A stretch of DNA of 64,000 nt. Source: Pararhodobacter aggregans (GTDB lineage: Bacteria > Pseudomonadota > Alphaproteobacteria > Rhodobacterales > Rhodobacteraceae). Positions 44,456 through 52,504 of this stretch are shown piece by piece. The stretch spans positions 1 to 64,000 of the forward strand of contig NZ_QDDR01000019.1 in NCBI RefSeq assembly GCF_003075525.1, in the 5' to 3' direction. Both the position numbers and the translations under genes were made by a program. Within the stretch, counting starts at the first letter, position 1. The number at the start of each line of letters is the position of its first letter. Under the pieces are notes generated by a model. The model saw nothing but the letters and a program-made list of their open reading frames with translations, ran no database searches and was not told where the DNA came from.

Positions 44456-44495
44456 AGAGAGGCGCGCCGCACGAGGGGTGGGGCGCGCGTTCTCT
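44456..44495 (+). promoter_or_regulatory. Leader hairpin next to the lysC ribosome binding site
   Basis: AGAGA pairs with TCTCT, and GCGCGCC with GGCGCGC, leaving one small bulge and a 13-nt loop. The 3' arm is directly followed by GGGGG, which is the only ribosome-binding-like stretch before ATG 44506. The fold could limit access to it. No transcription-terminator T-tract follows. Confidence 0.45.
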
Positions 44496-44505
44496 GGGGG
44501 TGTCG

Positions 44506-45768
44506 ATGCCGATCCTGGTGATGAAATTCGGCGGTACGTCGGTGGCCGATCTTGAGCGGATCGCCAATGTCGCCGAAAAGGTCCGGCGCGAGGTCGAGCG
44601 GGGCTACCATGTCATCGTCATCGTCTCGGCCATGGCCGGAAAGACCAATGAACTGGTCAAATGGGTCAACGAGACCTCGGCTTTCTACGATGCGCGCGAA
44701 TACGATGCGGTCGTGTCCTCGGGCGAGAATGTCACCGCCGGGCTGATGGCGCTGCGCCTGCAGGAAGTCGGCGTTCCCGCCCGCTCGTGGCAGGGCTGGC
44801 AGGTGCCGATCAACACCACCTCGCAGCATGGCTCGGCGCGTTTCGTGTCGATCCCGCGCGCTAATATCGACGCGAAATTCGCCGAAGGCATGAAAGTGGC
44901 CGTGGTCGCGGGCTTCCAGGGCGTCAGCCCCGAGGGCCGGATCACCACGCTGGGCCGGGGCGGCTCGGACACCACGGCCGTGGCCTTCGCCGCCGCCTTC
45001 GACGCGGAACGCTGCGACATCTACACCGATGTCGACGGCATCTATACCACCGACCCGCGCATCACCTCGAAGGCGCGCAAGCTGGAAAAGATCAGCTACG
45101 AGGAAATGCTGGAACTGGCGTCGCTGGGCGCCAAGGTCCTGCAAACCCGCTCGGTCGAGCTGGCCATGCGCTACAAGGTGCGCCTGCGCGTGCTGTCTTC
45201 GTTCGACGAAACCGATGAAACGTCCGGCACCCTGGTCTGTGACGAGGAGGAAATCATGGAATCGAAAGTCGTCTCCGGCGTCGCCCATTCGCGCGACGAG
45301 GCCAAGATCACCCTCTTCACCATCGAGGACCGCCCCGGCATCGCCGCCGCGATCTTCGGCCCCTTGGCCGAGGCGGGCGTGAACGTGGACATGATCGTCC
45401 AGAACATCAGCGAGAAGGACTACGACGAGGCCCATGCCGGCGCCGTCACCGACATGACCTTCTCCTGCCCGGTCGATCAGGTCGCCCGCGCCAAGAAGGC
45501 GATGGAAGAGGCCAAGGCGGCCGGCAAGATCAACTACGACGAGCTGATCATCGACACCGATGTGTCGAAGGTCTCGGTCGTGGGGATCGGCATGCGCAGC
45601 CATGCGGGCGTCGCCGCGAAAATGTTCAAGGCGCTCTCGGGCGAGAACATCAACATCAAGGTCATCTCGACCTCCGAAATCAAGATTTCGGTGCTGATCG
45701 ACCGCAAATACATGGAACTGGCCGTCCAGACCCTGCACGACGCTTTCGCGCTGGATTCGGCGGTTTGA
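44506..45768 (+). CDS. lysC: Aspartate kinase
   Basis: A 420-residue enzyme that phosphorylates aspartate at the head of the lysine, threonine and methionine pathways. N-terminal kinase domain: ILVMKFGGTSVADLERIANVAEKV with the ATP-binding KFGGTS, a substrate segment SSGENVTAGLMALRL, and GRGGSDTTAVAFAAAFDAERCDIYTDVDGIYTTDP. Two ACT domains follow from about 270: ITLFTIEDRPGIAAAIFGPLAEAGVNVDMIVQN and VSVVGIGMRSHAGVAAKMFKALSGENINIKVIS, for feedback control. An internal start for a separate beta subunit, as in Bacillus, is not evident. A leader hairpin precedes the ribosome binding site. Confidence 0.96.
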   Translation: MPILVMKFGGTSVADLERIANVAEKVRREVERGYHVIVIVSAMAGKTNELVKWVNETSAFYDAREYDAVVSSGENVTAGLMALRLQEVGVPARSWQGWQVPINTTSQHGSARFVSIPRANIDAKFAEGMKVAVVAGFQGVSPEGRITTLGRGGSDTTAVAFAAAFDAERCDIYTDVDGIYTTDPRITSKARKLEKISYEEMLELASLGAKVLQTRSVELAMRYKVRLRVLSSFDETDETSGTLVCDEEEIMESKVVSGVAHSRDEAKITLFTIEDRPGIAAAIFGPLAEAGVNVDMIVQNISEKDYDEAHAGAVTDMTFSCPVDQVARAKKAMEEAKAAGKINYDELIIDTDVSKVSVVGIGMRSHAGVAAKMFKALSGENINIKVISTSEIKISVLIDRKYMELAVQTLHDAFALDSAV

Positions 45769-45774
45769 TCGGCT

Positions 45775-45799
45775 GCGGGCGCGCCGCCGGGGCGCCCGC
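45775..45799 (+). terminator. Terminator-like hairpin after lysC
   Basis: An 8-bp stem GCGGGCGC/GCGCCCGC with a 9-nt loop starts 7 bp past the lysC stop. The tail after it, CTGCAATTTTGG, has one T4 run. It is a probable, if not strong, terminator between lysC and ptsP. Confidence 0.5.
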
Positions 45800-45927
45800 C
45801 TGCAATTTTGGCACGAAAAATACTCAATGCGGTGGCAGGCTTCGCTGCCGCAAAGGCATTTCCTATCCGCTGTGAGTTGATCTAAGGTTGGCTCGCCACC
45901 CCGACATTGAACAGGACAGCCCCTCTG

Positions 45928-48177
45928 ATGCAGGACCGTAGCGAAAGCGAAAGCCGCCGCCTGCTGCGCCGATTGCGCGACACCCTGGCCGAGCCGGTCC
46001 GGGGGCAGGAGAGGCTGGACAGCATCGTCGGGCTGATCTCGGAGTCGATGGGCACCGATGTGTGCTCGATCTACCTGTTCCGCGACCGCGAGACGCTGGA
46101 ACTCTGCGCCACGCGCGGCCTCAACCCGGAATCGGTGCACCGGACGCGGATGCGGCTGGGCGAGGGGCTGGTCGGCCGCGTGGCCCGCACCGCCACCGCC
46201 GTGAACACCGCCGACGCGCCGAACGAGCGCGGTTTCCGCTACATGCCCGAGACGGGGGAAGAGATCTTCTCCAGCTTCCTCGGCGTGCCGATCCAGCGGC
46301 TGGGCGAGAAACTGGGCGTGCTGGTCGTGCAGTCGAAAGAGGCCCGCGCCTATTCCGACGACGAGATCTATGCGCTGGACGTGACCGCCATGGTCCTGGC
46401 CGAGATGACGGAACTTGGCGCCTTCACCAGCGAGGACACGGTGATCGCCCGGCCGCACAAGCATCCGGTGATGATCCGCGCGGGCTCGGGGCAGGAGGGG
46501 ACGGCCGAGGGGCAGGTCTGGCTGCACGAACCGCGGGTGGTGGTGACCAATCTGGTGAACGACGACCCGGTTGCCGAGGTCGAGCGTCTGCGCCAGGGGG
46601 TGGAACGGCTGCGGGTCTCGGTCAATGACCTGATGGAAACCGCGGCGACCAGCGACAAGGAGCACCGCGAGGTGCTGGAAGCCTATCGCATGTTCGCCAA
46701 TTCGCGCGGCTGGCTGCGCAGGATGGAGCAATCCATCGAAAGTGGCCTCTCCGCCGAGGCGGCGGTGGAAAAAGAACAATCCGAGGCCCGCGCCCGCCTG
46801 CAGCAGGTGCCCGACCCCTATCTGCGCGAGCGGCTGCACGATCTGGACGACCTGTCCAACCGCCTGCTGCGCATCCTGACCGGGCAGGGCCGCGACACCG
46901 GCGCCACGCTGCCGGACCGCCCGATCCTGGTGGCGCGCAACATCGGCCCGGGCGAATTGCTGGAATACGGCCGCATGCTCAAGGGCGTGGTGCTGGAAGA
47001 GGGCTCGGTCGGCTCGCATGCCGCGGTCGTCGCCCGGGCGCTGGCCATCCCGCTGGTCGTCCATGCCGAAAGCGTCACCACCGAGGCGCTGAACGGCGAC
47101 GCGATCATCGTCGACGGCGACGAGGGCGTGGTGCATCTGCGCCCCGACGACAGCGTCGCCGCGGCCTACCGCGACAAGATCATCATGCAGACCGCCGCGG
47201 CCGAGCGGTATGCCGCCCTGCGCGACCTGCCGGCGGTGGCGCGCTGCGGCAGCCATGTGCGGCTGATGATGAATGCGGGGATCATGGCCGACCTGCCCTC
47301 GCTGAACGGCTCGGGGGCCGAGGGGGTGGGGCTTTTCCGCACCGAACTCCAGTTCCTGCTCAGGAATTCCATGCCGCGCCGCTCGGACCTTGCCGCGCTC
47401 TATGCCCGGGTTCTGAAAGCCGCCGAGGGGCGCCGCGTCGCCTTCCGCACGCTGGATATCGGCTCGGACAAGGTGATGCCCTACATGAACCGGCCCGAGG
47501 AGCCGAACCCCGCGATGGGCTGGCGGGCGGTCCGGGTGGGCCTGGACAAGAAGGGCGTGATGCGGATGCAGTTGCAGGCGCTGATCCGCGCCTCGAACGG
47601 TCGCCCGCTGACCGTGATGTTCCCGCTGGTGGCGGAAATGTCGGAATTCGCCGAGGCGCGCGACCTCCTGATGCGCGAGATCGAGCGCGAGCGGCATCTG
47701 GGCCATCCGCTGCCCGCCACGGTCGAGGTCGGCGCCATGCTGGAAACCCCGAGCCTCGCCTTCGCGCCGGATGCTTTCTTCAAGCTGGCCGATTTCGTCT
47801 CGATCGGCGGCAATGACCTCAAGCAGTTCTTCTACGCCGCCGACCGCGAGAACGAGCTGGTGCGGCGTCGCTATGACACGCTGTCCCTGAGCTTCATCAC
47901 CTTCATCCAGAAGATCGTGAAGCGCTGCGAGGACAACGATTGCGCGCTCAGCTTCTGTGGCGAGGACGCCGGTCGCCCGGTCGAGGCGCTGGCCTTCCTC
48001 GGCGCCGGGATCCGCTCGCTGTCGATGCGGCCCGCGGCCATCGGCCCGGTCAAGGACCTGATCCGCCGCGCCGATCTGACCGAGGTCGCGGCGCTGATCG
48101 ACGAGGCCAAGGACCGTGGCGAGGAACGCCTGCGGCCGCTGCTGCTCAATTACATCCGCGGCCTGCCCGCCGTCTGA
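45928..48177 (+). CDS. ptsP: PtsP, phosphoenolpyruvate-protein phosphotransferase (nitrogen PTS EI)
   Basis: A 749-residue Enzyme I of the nitrogen-related PTS (EI-Ntr). The N-terminal GAF domain spans about 15-165 (DSIVGLISESMGTDVCSIYLFRD, GEGLVGRVARTATAVNTADAP). The phospho-histidine domain carries GSVGSHAAVVARALAIPLVV with the active His. The C-terminal PEP-binding barrel has GVGLFRTELQFLLRN, FRTLDIGSDKVMPYM, MLETPSLAFAPDAF, SIGGNDLKQFFYAADREN and the catalytic LSFCGEDAG block. It would pass phosphate to NPr (PtsO). ATG 45928 is preferred; an in-frame TTG lies seven codons earlier. It has no PTS partner nearby. Confidence 0.95.
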   Translation: MQDRSESESRRLLRRLRDTLAEPVRGQERLDSIVGLISESMGTDVCSIYLFRDRETLELCATRGLNPESVHRTRMRLGEGLVGRVARTATAVNTADAPNERGFRYMPETGEEIFSSFLGVPIQRLGEKLGVLVVQSKEARAYSDDEIYALDVTAMVLAEMTELGAFTSEDTVIARPHKHPVMIRAGSGQEGTAEGQVWLHEPRVVVTNLVNDDPVAEVERLRQGVERLRVSVNDLMETAATSDKEHREVLEAYRMFANSRGWLRRMEQSIESGLSAEAAVEKEQSEARARLQQVPDPYLRERLHDLDDLSNRLLRILTGQGRDTGATLPDRPILVARNIGPGELLEYGRMLKGVVLEEGSVGSHAAVVARALAIPLVVHAESVTTEALNGDAIIVDGDEGVVHLRPDDSVAAAYRDKIIMQTAAAERYAALRDLPAVARCGSHVRLMMNAGIMADLPSLNGSGAEGVGLFRTELQFLLRNSMPRRSDLAALYARVLKAAEGRRVAFRTLDIGSDKVMPYMNRPEEPNPAMGWRAVRVGLDKKGVMRMQLQALIRASNGRPLTVMFPLVAEMSEFAEARDLLMREIERERHLGHPLPATVEVGAMLETPSLAFAPDAFFKLADFVSIGGNDLKQFFYAADRENELVRRRYDTLSLSFITFIQKIVKRCEDNDCALSFCGEDAGRPVEALAFLGAGIRSLSMRPAAIGPVKDLIRRADLTEVAALIDEAKDRGEERLRPLLLNYIRGLPAV

Positions 48178-48180
48178 GGT

Positions 48181-48849
48181 TCAGCCGTGGTGGCGGACCA
48201 TGCCCTCCAGCCCCTCACGGTCAGTGCGGGCGGCGTTGGCGGGATGGGCCGGGTCCTCGTGGCCGAAGGCGATGCCGACCATCAGTTGATCGCCCTTTTC
48301 CAGCCCCAGCTCCTCGCGCAGGATATCGGGATAGAGCGACAGCGCGCCCTGGGCCACGCTGCCCAGCCCCTGCGCGGTCAGCGCCAGCAGGAAGGTCTGA
48401 ACGAAGCCGCCCAGATCCGCCGCCTCGCGGATGCCGAAGCCCGCGGGCAGGAAGACGAAGGCGGCATGCGGCGCGCCGAAGGCGTCGAGGTTGCGCAGGA
48501 AGGCCGCCGTCCGCCCCGGCATGTCATCCCGCGCGATCCCCATCGCGCCATAGAGGGCCCGGGCCGAACCCACCTGCCGGTCGCGGAAGATGCCGCGATA
48601 GGCGGTGTCCATCGGCACGTCGGGATGCGCCTTGCCGCTTTGGGCATGGGCGATCATCGCCTGCCCCAGCGACCGGAGCCTCGCGCCCGAGACCAGCTCG
48701 ATCCGCCAGGGCTGCACGTTGCAATTGGACGGCGCCCAGAGCGCGGTCTGCAGCGCCGCCTCGATCACCCCGGGATCGACCGGATCGGGCAGGTAGCCGC
48801 GGACCGAGCGGCGGGTGCGGACCAGGCGGTCGAAATCGTCGGGCGTCAT
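48181..48849 (-). CDS. Nitroreductase-family FMN protein
   Basis: A 222-residue flavoprotein of the nitroreductase family. Family features: start FDRLVRTRRSVRGYLPDPVDPGVIEAALQTALWAPSNCNVQPWRIELV (the first FMN-phosphate-binding RRS(V)R and the SNxQPW), a dimer-interface middle and the late TAQGLGSVAQGALSLYPDILREELGLEKGDQLMVGIAFG. Such enzymes reduce nitro groups, quinones or related substrates with NAD(P)H. It is convergent with ptsP, separated by only three bases, and divergent from the RidA gene. The physiological substrate is unknown. Confidence 0.88.
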   Translation of the reverse strand: MTPDDFDRLVRTRRSVRGYLPDPVDPGVIEAALQTALWAPSNCNVQPWRIELVSGARLRSLGQAMIAHAQSGKAHPDVPMDTAYRGIFRDRQVGSARALYGAMGIARDDMPGRTAAFLRNLDAFGAPHAAFVFLPAGFGIREAADLGGFVQTFLLALTAQGLGSVAQGALSLYPDILREELGLEKGDQLMVGIAFGHEDPAHPANAARTDREGLEGMVRHHG

Positions 48850-48986
48850 GGCAGGCCTCCCTTGGCGTGTCGGCCCCTTCATGGCCCGGCCGCGCCCCGG
48901 TTTCAACCCGCATCGCGCCCCCCTTGCAGGCGTGCCACGGGCGTGGAAGAGAGGCAGCCTCAACCCCAGACGGAGCCCTGCCTGCC

Positions 48987-49346
48987 ATGACCGATACCGC
49001 CTCGAAAACCATCACCCGCCTCGAATCCGGCCGCCGCATGAGCGAAGCCGTGGTGCGCGGCGACATGATCTATCTCGCCGGTCAGGTCGGCGAAGGCGCC
49101 AGTGTGACCGAGCAATGCCAGAGCGCGCTGGCCCAGGTCGAGCGGCTGCTGGCGCTGGCCGGGTCCAGCAAGGCCAATATCCTGACCACCCAGATCTGGC
49201 TGGCCGACATCAATGATTTCGCCGAGATGAACGCCGTCTGGGACGCCTGGGTCGATCAGGCCAACCCGCCCGCGCGTGCCACCGGCGAGGCGAAGCTGGC
49301 GACCCCGGCCTACAAGGTCGAGTTCATCGTCACCGCCTGCCGCTGA
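48987..49346 (+). CDS. RidA-family protein (small form)
   Basis: A 119-residue protein of the YjgF/YER057c/UK114 family. Core blocks: SEAVVRGDMIYLAGQVGEGASVTEQCQSALAQVERLLALAGSSKANILTTQIWLADINDFAEMNAVWDAWVD, PARATGEAKLATPAYKVEFIVTA with an Arg equivalent of the family arginine. These trimers hydrolyse reactive imines and enamines formed by PLP enzymes. It overlaps the converging GNAT gene by 17 bp and is divergent from the nitroreductase gene. A second family member lies at 63039-63503. Confidence 0.88.
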   Translation: MTDTASKTITRLESGRRMSEAVVRGDMIYLAGQVGEGASVTEQCQSALAQVERLLALAGSSKANILTTQIWLADINDFAEMNAVWDAWVDQANPPARATGEAKLATPAYKVEFIVTACR

Positions 49347-49869
49347 GATCCCAGGCGACCAGCACCATCAGTGACCGCCAGAGCGGGCCGGGGTCGGTGA
49401 AATCCGCCACCTCGCGCCCGCCGGTATCGGCGTAAAACAGCCGCGCGGCGTAGTTCTGACGCACCACGCCCAAGGCCCCGGTGGCGCAGCCCTGCGCCGC
49501 CAGCGCGTCCAGCGCCGTCTCCAGCAGGCGCTGGCCCAGCCCCTGCCGCCGCGCCCCCGGCGCGACATAGAGGTGCTTGATCTCGCCCACCGGCCCGGGC
49601 TGCGCGGCATAGGCCGCGTCCTCACCGGCCGGGCCGATGGCCACCAGCCCGGCCAGACCCTGATCCCCCTCGACCAGCCAGGCACCGCGCGCGGGATCGG
49701 CCAGCGCCGCCTCCCAGGCGCGCAGGCGATGCGCCACATCGAGCCGCGCCGCGGCCTCGGCCGGGGCGAGCCCCTCGTAGGTGGTCTGCCAGACCGTGTA
49801 ATGCAGCGCCGCCAGGGCGGGGGCATCGGCCGGTACGGCCTTGCGCAGGGGGCATGTCAACCTGTTCAT
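49330..49869 (-). CDS. GNAT-family N-acetyltransferase
   Basis: A 179-residue acetyltransferase. The start LRKAVPADAPALAALHYTVWQTTYEGLAP is typical. The acetyl-CoA loop is clear: IKHLYVAPGARRQGLGQRLLETALDALAAQGC with the R/QxxGxG pattern RRQGLG. It ends with ALGVVRQNYAARLFYADTGGREV, the common FY block. Substrate unknown. It overlaps the RidA gene's 3' end by 17 bp and is 104 bp from the cytochrome b561 gene on the other side. Confidence 0.86.
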   Translation of the reverse strand: MNRLTCPLRKAVPADAPALAALHYTVWQTTYEGLAPAEAAARLDVAHRLRAWEAALADPARGAWLVEGDQGLAGLVAIGPAGEDAAYAAQPGPVGEIKHLYVAPGARRQGLGQRLLETALDALAAQGCATGALGVVRQNYAARLFYADTGGREVADFTDPGPLWRSLMVLVAWDLSGRR

Positions 49870-49973
49870 GCGGCATTCTTGCCGCGCGCCCCTGCCGCAT
49901 GCAAGATGCGCGACGGAAGCGCGCGCCCGTGCCGTTCAACACTTGGGGAGCGTTCTTTAACAGGGGTTTATCC

Positions 49974-50465
49974 ATGTCTGCCGCCGTCGAGAGATATTCG
50001 CGCGCTCAGGTCGTTCTGCACTGGACCACGCTGGCGCTGCTGCTGGTCAGCTTCATCAGCCACGAGGGGATGAAGGACGCCTGGCGTGCCTGGCGTCAGG
50101 GGGGCGAGGCCGCCAGCGCCGCGCCCGGCCTCGGCTCGCAGGTCCATGTCTGGGTCGGCGTCGCGGTGCTGGCGCTGACGCTGGTCCGGCTGGGGCTGCG
50201 GGTGACGCAGGGCGCGCCGCGGCCGGTCGAGGGGCAATCGCCGCTACTGACCGTCGCCGCCTCCATCCTGCACGGGCTGCTCTATCTGGTGCTGCTGGCG
50301 ATCCCGGCGACCGGGCTTGCGGCGTGGTTCGGCGGCATCACCGATCTGGGCGAGGTGCATGAGGTGCTGTTCAACATCGCCCTCCTGCTGGTCGCGGGCC
50401 ATATCGGCGCGGCGCTCTTTCATCAGTTCGTGCTGAAAGACCGCCTGCTGGCGCGGATGCGCTGA
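49974..50465 (+). CDS. Cytochrome b561-like diheme membrane protein
   Basis: A 163-residue four-helix protein of the bacterial cytochrome b561/CybB family. Four heme-ligand histidines lie in VVLHWTTLALLLVSF, QVHVWVGVAVLALTL, SILHGLLYLVLLAIPATG and AGHIGAALFHQFVLKDRLL, which fits two b-type hemes. It ends in a basic tail. It would pass electrons between quinol and a periplasmic partner. ATG 49974 is preceded by CAGGGG. The stop overlaps the P5CR-like gene start (TGATG), so the two are coupled. Confidence 0.87.
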   Translation: MSAAVERYSRAQVVLHWTTLALLLVSFISHEGMKDAWRAWRQGGEAASAAPGLGSQVHVWVGVAVLALTLVRLGLRVTQGAPRPVEGQSPLLTVAASILHGLLYLVLLAIPATGLAAWFGGITDLGEVHEVLFNIALLLVAGHIGAALFHQFVLKDRLLARMR

Positions 50466-51193
50466 TGGCGGGCGGGCGGTTCGGCTTTCTGGGCACCGGC
50501 ACCATCGCGCAGGCGGTGGTGCGGGGCCTCGCGGGATCGGGCGCGAGCATTCTGGTGTCCCGCCGGTCCGAGGCGGTCTCGGCCGCGCTGACCGCCGAAC
50601 TGGCGGAGGTCACGGTCGCCGACAATCAGGCGGTCGTGGACGGCAGCGAGGTGGTGTTCATCGCCCTGACGCCCGGGGTGGTGGCCGAGGTCCTGCCGGG
50701 CCTCCGCTTCCGTCCCGGCCAGCAGGTGATCTCCTTCGTCGCCGGGCTGTCGCTGTCCGATCTGGTCCCGCTCATCGCCCCGGCCCGTGCCGCCGCCCTG
50801 ATGCTGCCCTTCCCGGGCATCGCCCGGGGCGGTTCGCCGGTGCTGGCGCAGGGCGATGTCGCGCTGGTCGAGACGCTGTTCGGCGCCCGCAACCGGATCT
50901 TCCCGGTGGAGACCGAGGCGCAGATGGACGCGCTGCTCTGCGCGCAAGCGGTCCTCTCCCCCGCCCTCAGGCTGGTCGAGGAGGCGGGGCGCTGGCTTGA
51001 CGGCAAGGGTGTCACCGGCGGCGAGGACTTCCTGCGGCTGCTGGTCGGCTCCACCCTCACCGGGCAGGATTGCGGGACGGCGCTGGCCGCTCTGGACACG
51101 CCCGGCGGCTATAACCAGCGGTTGCGGCAGCATATGGACGCCTCGGGCATGGCCGAGGCGCTGCGGGACGGGCTGGACCGGCTGGCCCGCTAG
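50465..51193 (+). CDS. Pyrroline-5-carboxylate reductase-like NAD(P)-dependent protein
   Basis: A 242-residue protein with an N-terminal Rossmann domain: FGFLGTGTIAQAVVRGL (GxGxxA-type dinucleotide loop) and LVSRRSEAVSAAL. The middle region has VIALTPGVVAEVLPGL-like steps and the FPGIARGGSPVLAQG segment of the ProC fold. Typical ProC has PGGTT near the end; here it is DTPGGYNQRLRQHMDASGM, so the usual proline-binding residues are altered. It is also shorter than the common 270 residues. It may act on another imine or dinucleotide-dependent substrate, and no proC symbol is given. Coupled to the cytochrome b561 gene. Confidence 0.8.
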   Translation: MAGGRFGFLGTGTIAQAVVRGLAGSGASILVSRRSEAVSAALTAELAEVTVADNQAVVDGSEVVFIALTPGVVAEVLPGLRFRPGQQVISFVAGLSLSDLVPLIAPARAAALMLPFPGIARGGSPVLAQGDVALVETLFGARNRIFPVETEAQMDALLCAQAVLSPALRLVEEAGRWLDGKGVTGGEDFLRLLVGSTLTGQDCGTALAALDTPGGYNQRLRQHMDASGMAEALRDGLDRLAR

Positions 51194-51196
51194 ACC

Positions 51197-52423
51197 TCAG
51201 ATCGCTTCGCCCTGCATCAGCCGCGGCTGGGCGGCGTTCAGACCCGCGGCCTCGCGGATGAAATGCCGCCGCAGGCCCGGCAGCGCATTGACCGCGCCCA
51301 GCCCCAGCCCCCGCACCGCCGCCAGCAGCGGATTGCCGTTCGAGAACAGGCGGTTGACCGCGTCCATCCCCAGCGCCATCCGCGTCACGTCGAAGCGCCG
51401 CCAATCCTGATAGCGCTCCAGCACGTCGGGCGCGGCGATATCCTCGCCCCGGCGGTTGGCCTCGATCAGCACCTCGGCCAGAGCCGCCACATCGCGCAGG
51501 CCCAGGTTCAGACCCTGCCCGGCGATCGGATGCACGCCATGCGCCGCATCCCCCACCAGCGCCAGCCGCTCGGCCACGAACCGCTCGGCAATCGTCAGCC
51601 GCAGCGGATAGGCGAAGCGCTTGCCCTCCAGCCCGATCCCGCCCAGGAAATTGCCGAAGCGGGGCCGCAGCACCTCCAGATAGCCCGCATCATCGAGGGA
51701 CTGGATCGCCTCGGCCGTCGCCGTCCGCTCGCTCCAGACGATGGAGGAACGGTTGCCGGGCAAGGGCAGGATCGCCAAAGGCCCGGGCGGCATGAAGAAT
51801 TGATGCGCGATCCCCTCATGCGGCTTTTCATGGGCGATGGCGCAGACCAGCGCCGTCTGCCCGTAGTCATGGCCCCAGCGCTTGATCCCCGCGCGCCGGG
51901 CCACCGCGGAATCGCGGCCGTCGCAGCCGACCAGCAGCCGGCCGCGCAACACCCGTCCATCGGCCAGCGTGACGGCGGCGCCCGCTGGCCCCGTCTCCTG
52001 CCCCACGACCTGCGCGCCCGAATGCAGGGTGATCCCCGGCTCGGCCTGCATCGCATCGAGGAAGGCGGCATAGAGGAACCGGTCCTCGATCATCTGGCCC
52101 ATCGCGCCTTCTTCGATCTCGGCCGCATCGAAGCCGAGGAACAGCGGCGAGGCGCCCTGGCCCGCCTGCCCCTGCGAGGCGCGGATGCCGAGGATCGGCT
52201 GCGCCTTGTCCCTGAGGCCACGCCACAGGCCCAGCGCCTGAAGGATGCGGACCGAGGCCAGCGCCAGCGCATAGGCCCGGCCGTCGAAATCATCCTCGGC
52301 CCGGGACTGCGCGGGGCGGGCGTCGATCACGGCGACGCGCAGCCCTCCCTTGGCCAGAGCCAGAGCCAGAGCGGGGCCATTGAGCCCGCCGCCCGCGATC
52401 AGGATATCGGCGTCGTGTTCCAT
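51197..52423 (-). CDS. UbiH/UbiF/COQ6-family FAD monooxygenase
   Basis: A 408-residue flavin hydroxylase acting in ubiquinone ring hydroxylation. FAD motifs: N-terminal ILIAGGGLNGPALALALAKGGLRVAVIDA, a middle LVGCDGRDSAVARRAGI with the DG motif, and the late GDAAHGVHPIAGQGLNLGLRDVAALAEVL. The last block is the COQ6/UbiH signature GDAAHxxHPxAGQGxNxGxxD. Which ring position it hydroxylates (C1, C5 or C6) cannot be assigned. It converges on the P5CR-like gene with three bases between, and is divergent from the amidase gene. Confidence 0.9.
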   Translation of the reverse strand: MEHDADILIAGGGLNGPALALALAKGGLRVAVIDARPAQSRAEDDFDGRAYALALASVRILQALGLWRGLRDKAQPILGIRASQGQAGQGASPLFLGFDAAEIEEGAMGQMIEDRFLYAAFLDAMQAEPGITLHSGAQVVGQETGPAGAAVTLADGRVLRGRLLVGCDGRDSAVARRAGIKRWGHDYGQTALVCAIAHEKPHEGIAHQFFMPPGPLAILPLPGNRSSIVWSERTATAEAIQSLDDAGYLEVLRPRFGNFLGGIGLEGKRFAYPLRLTIAERFVAERLALVGDAAHGVHPIAGQGLNLGLRDVAALAEVLIEANRRGEDIAAPDVLERYQDWRRFDVTRMALGMDAVNRLFSNGNPLLAAVRGLGLGAVNALPGLRRHFIREAAGLNAAQPRLMQGEAI

Positions 52424-52504
52424 GCGCGCACCCTAGCCGGATGCGCGGGATTGTCCATGCGACGCGCGCGCGCTAGCGTCGGCCCGCAACGGCAGGGGGT
52501 TGGC

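Noticed and set aside
44400-44505. Lysine riboswitch before lysC
   Set aside because: The gap is only 106 bp, and I see none of the conserved L-box loops; only one simple hairpin is present.
44236-47706. A long minus-strand open frame opposite lysC and ptsP
   Set aside because: Both plus-strand genes are certain; the antisense product has a shadow-like composition and no motif.
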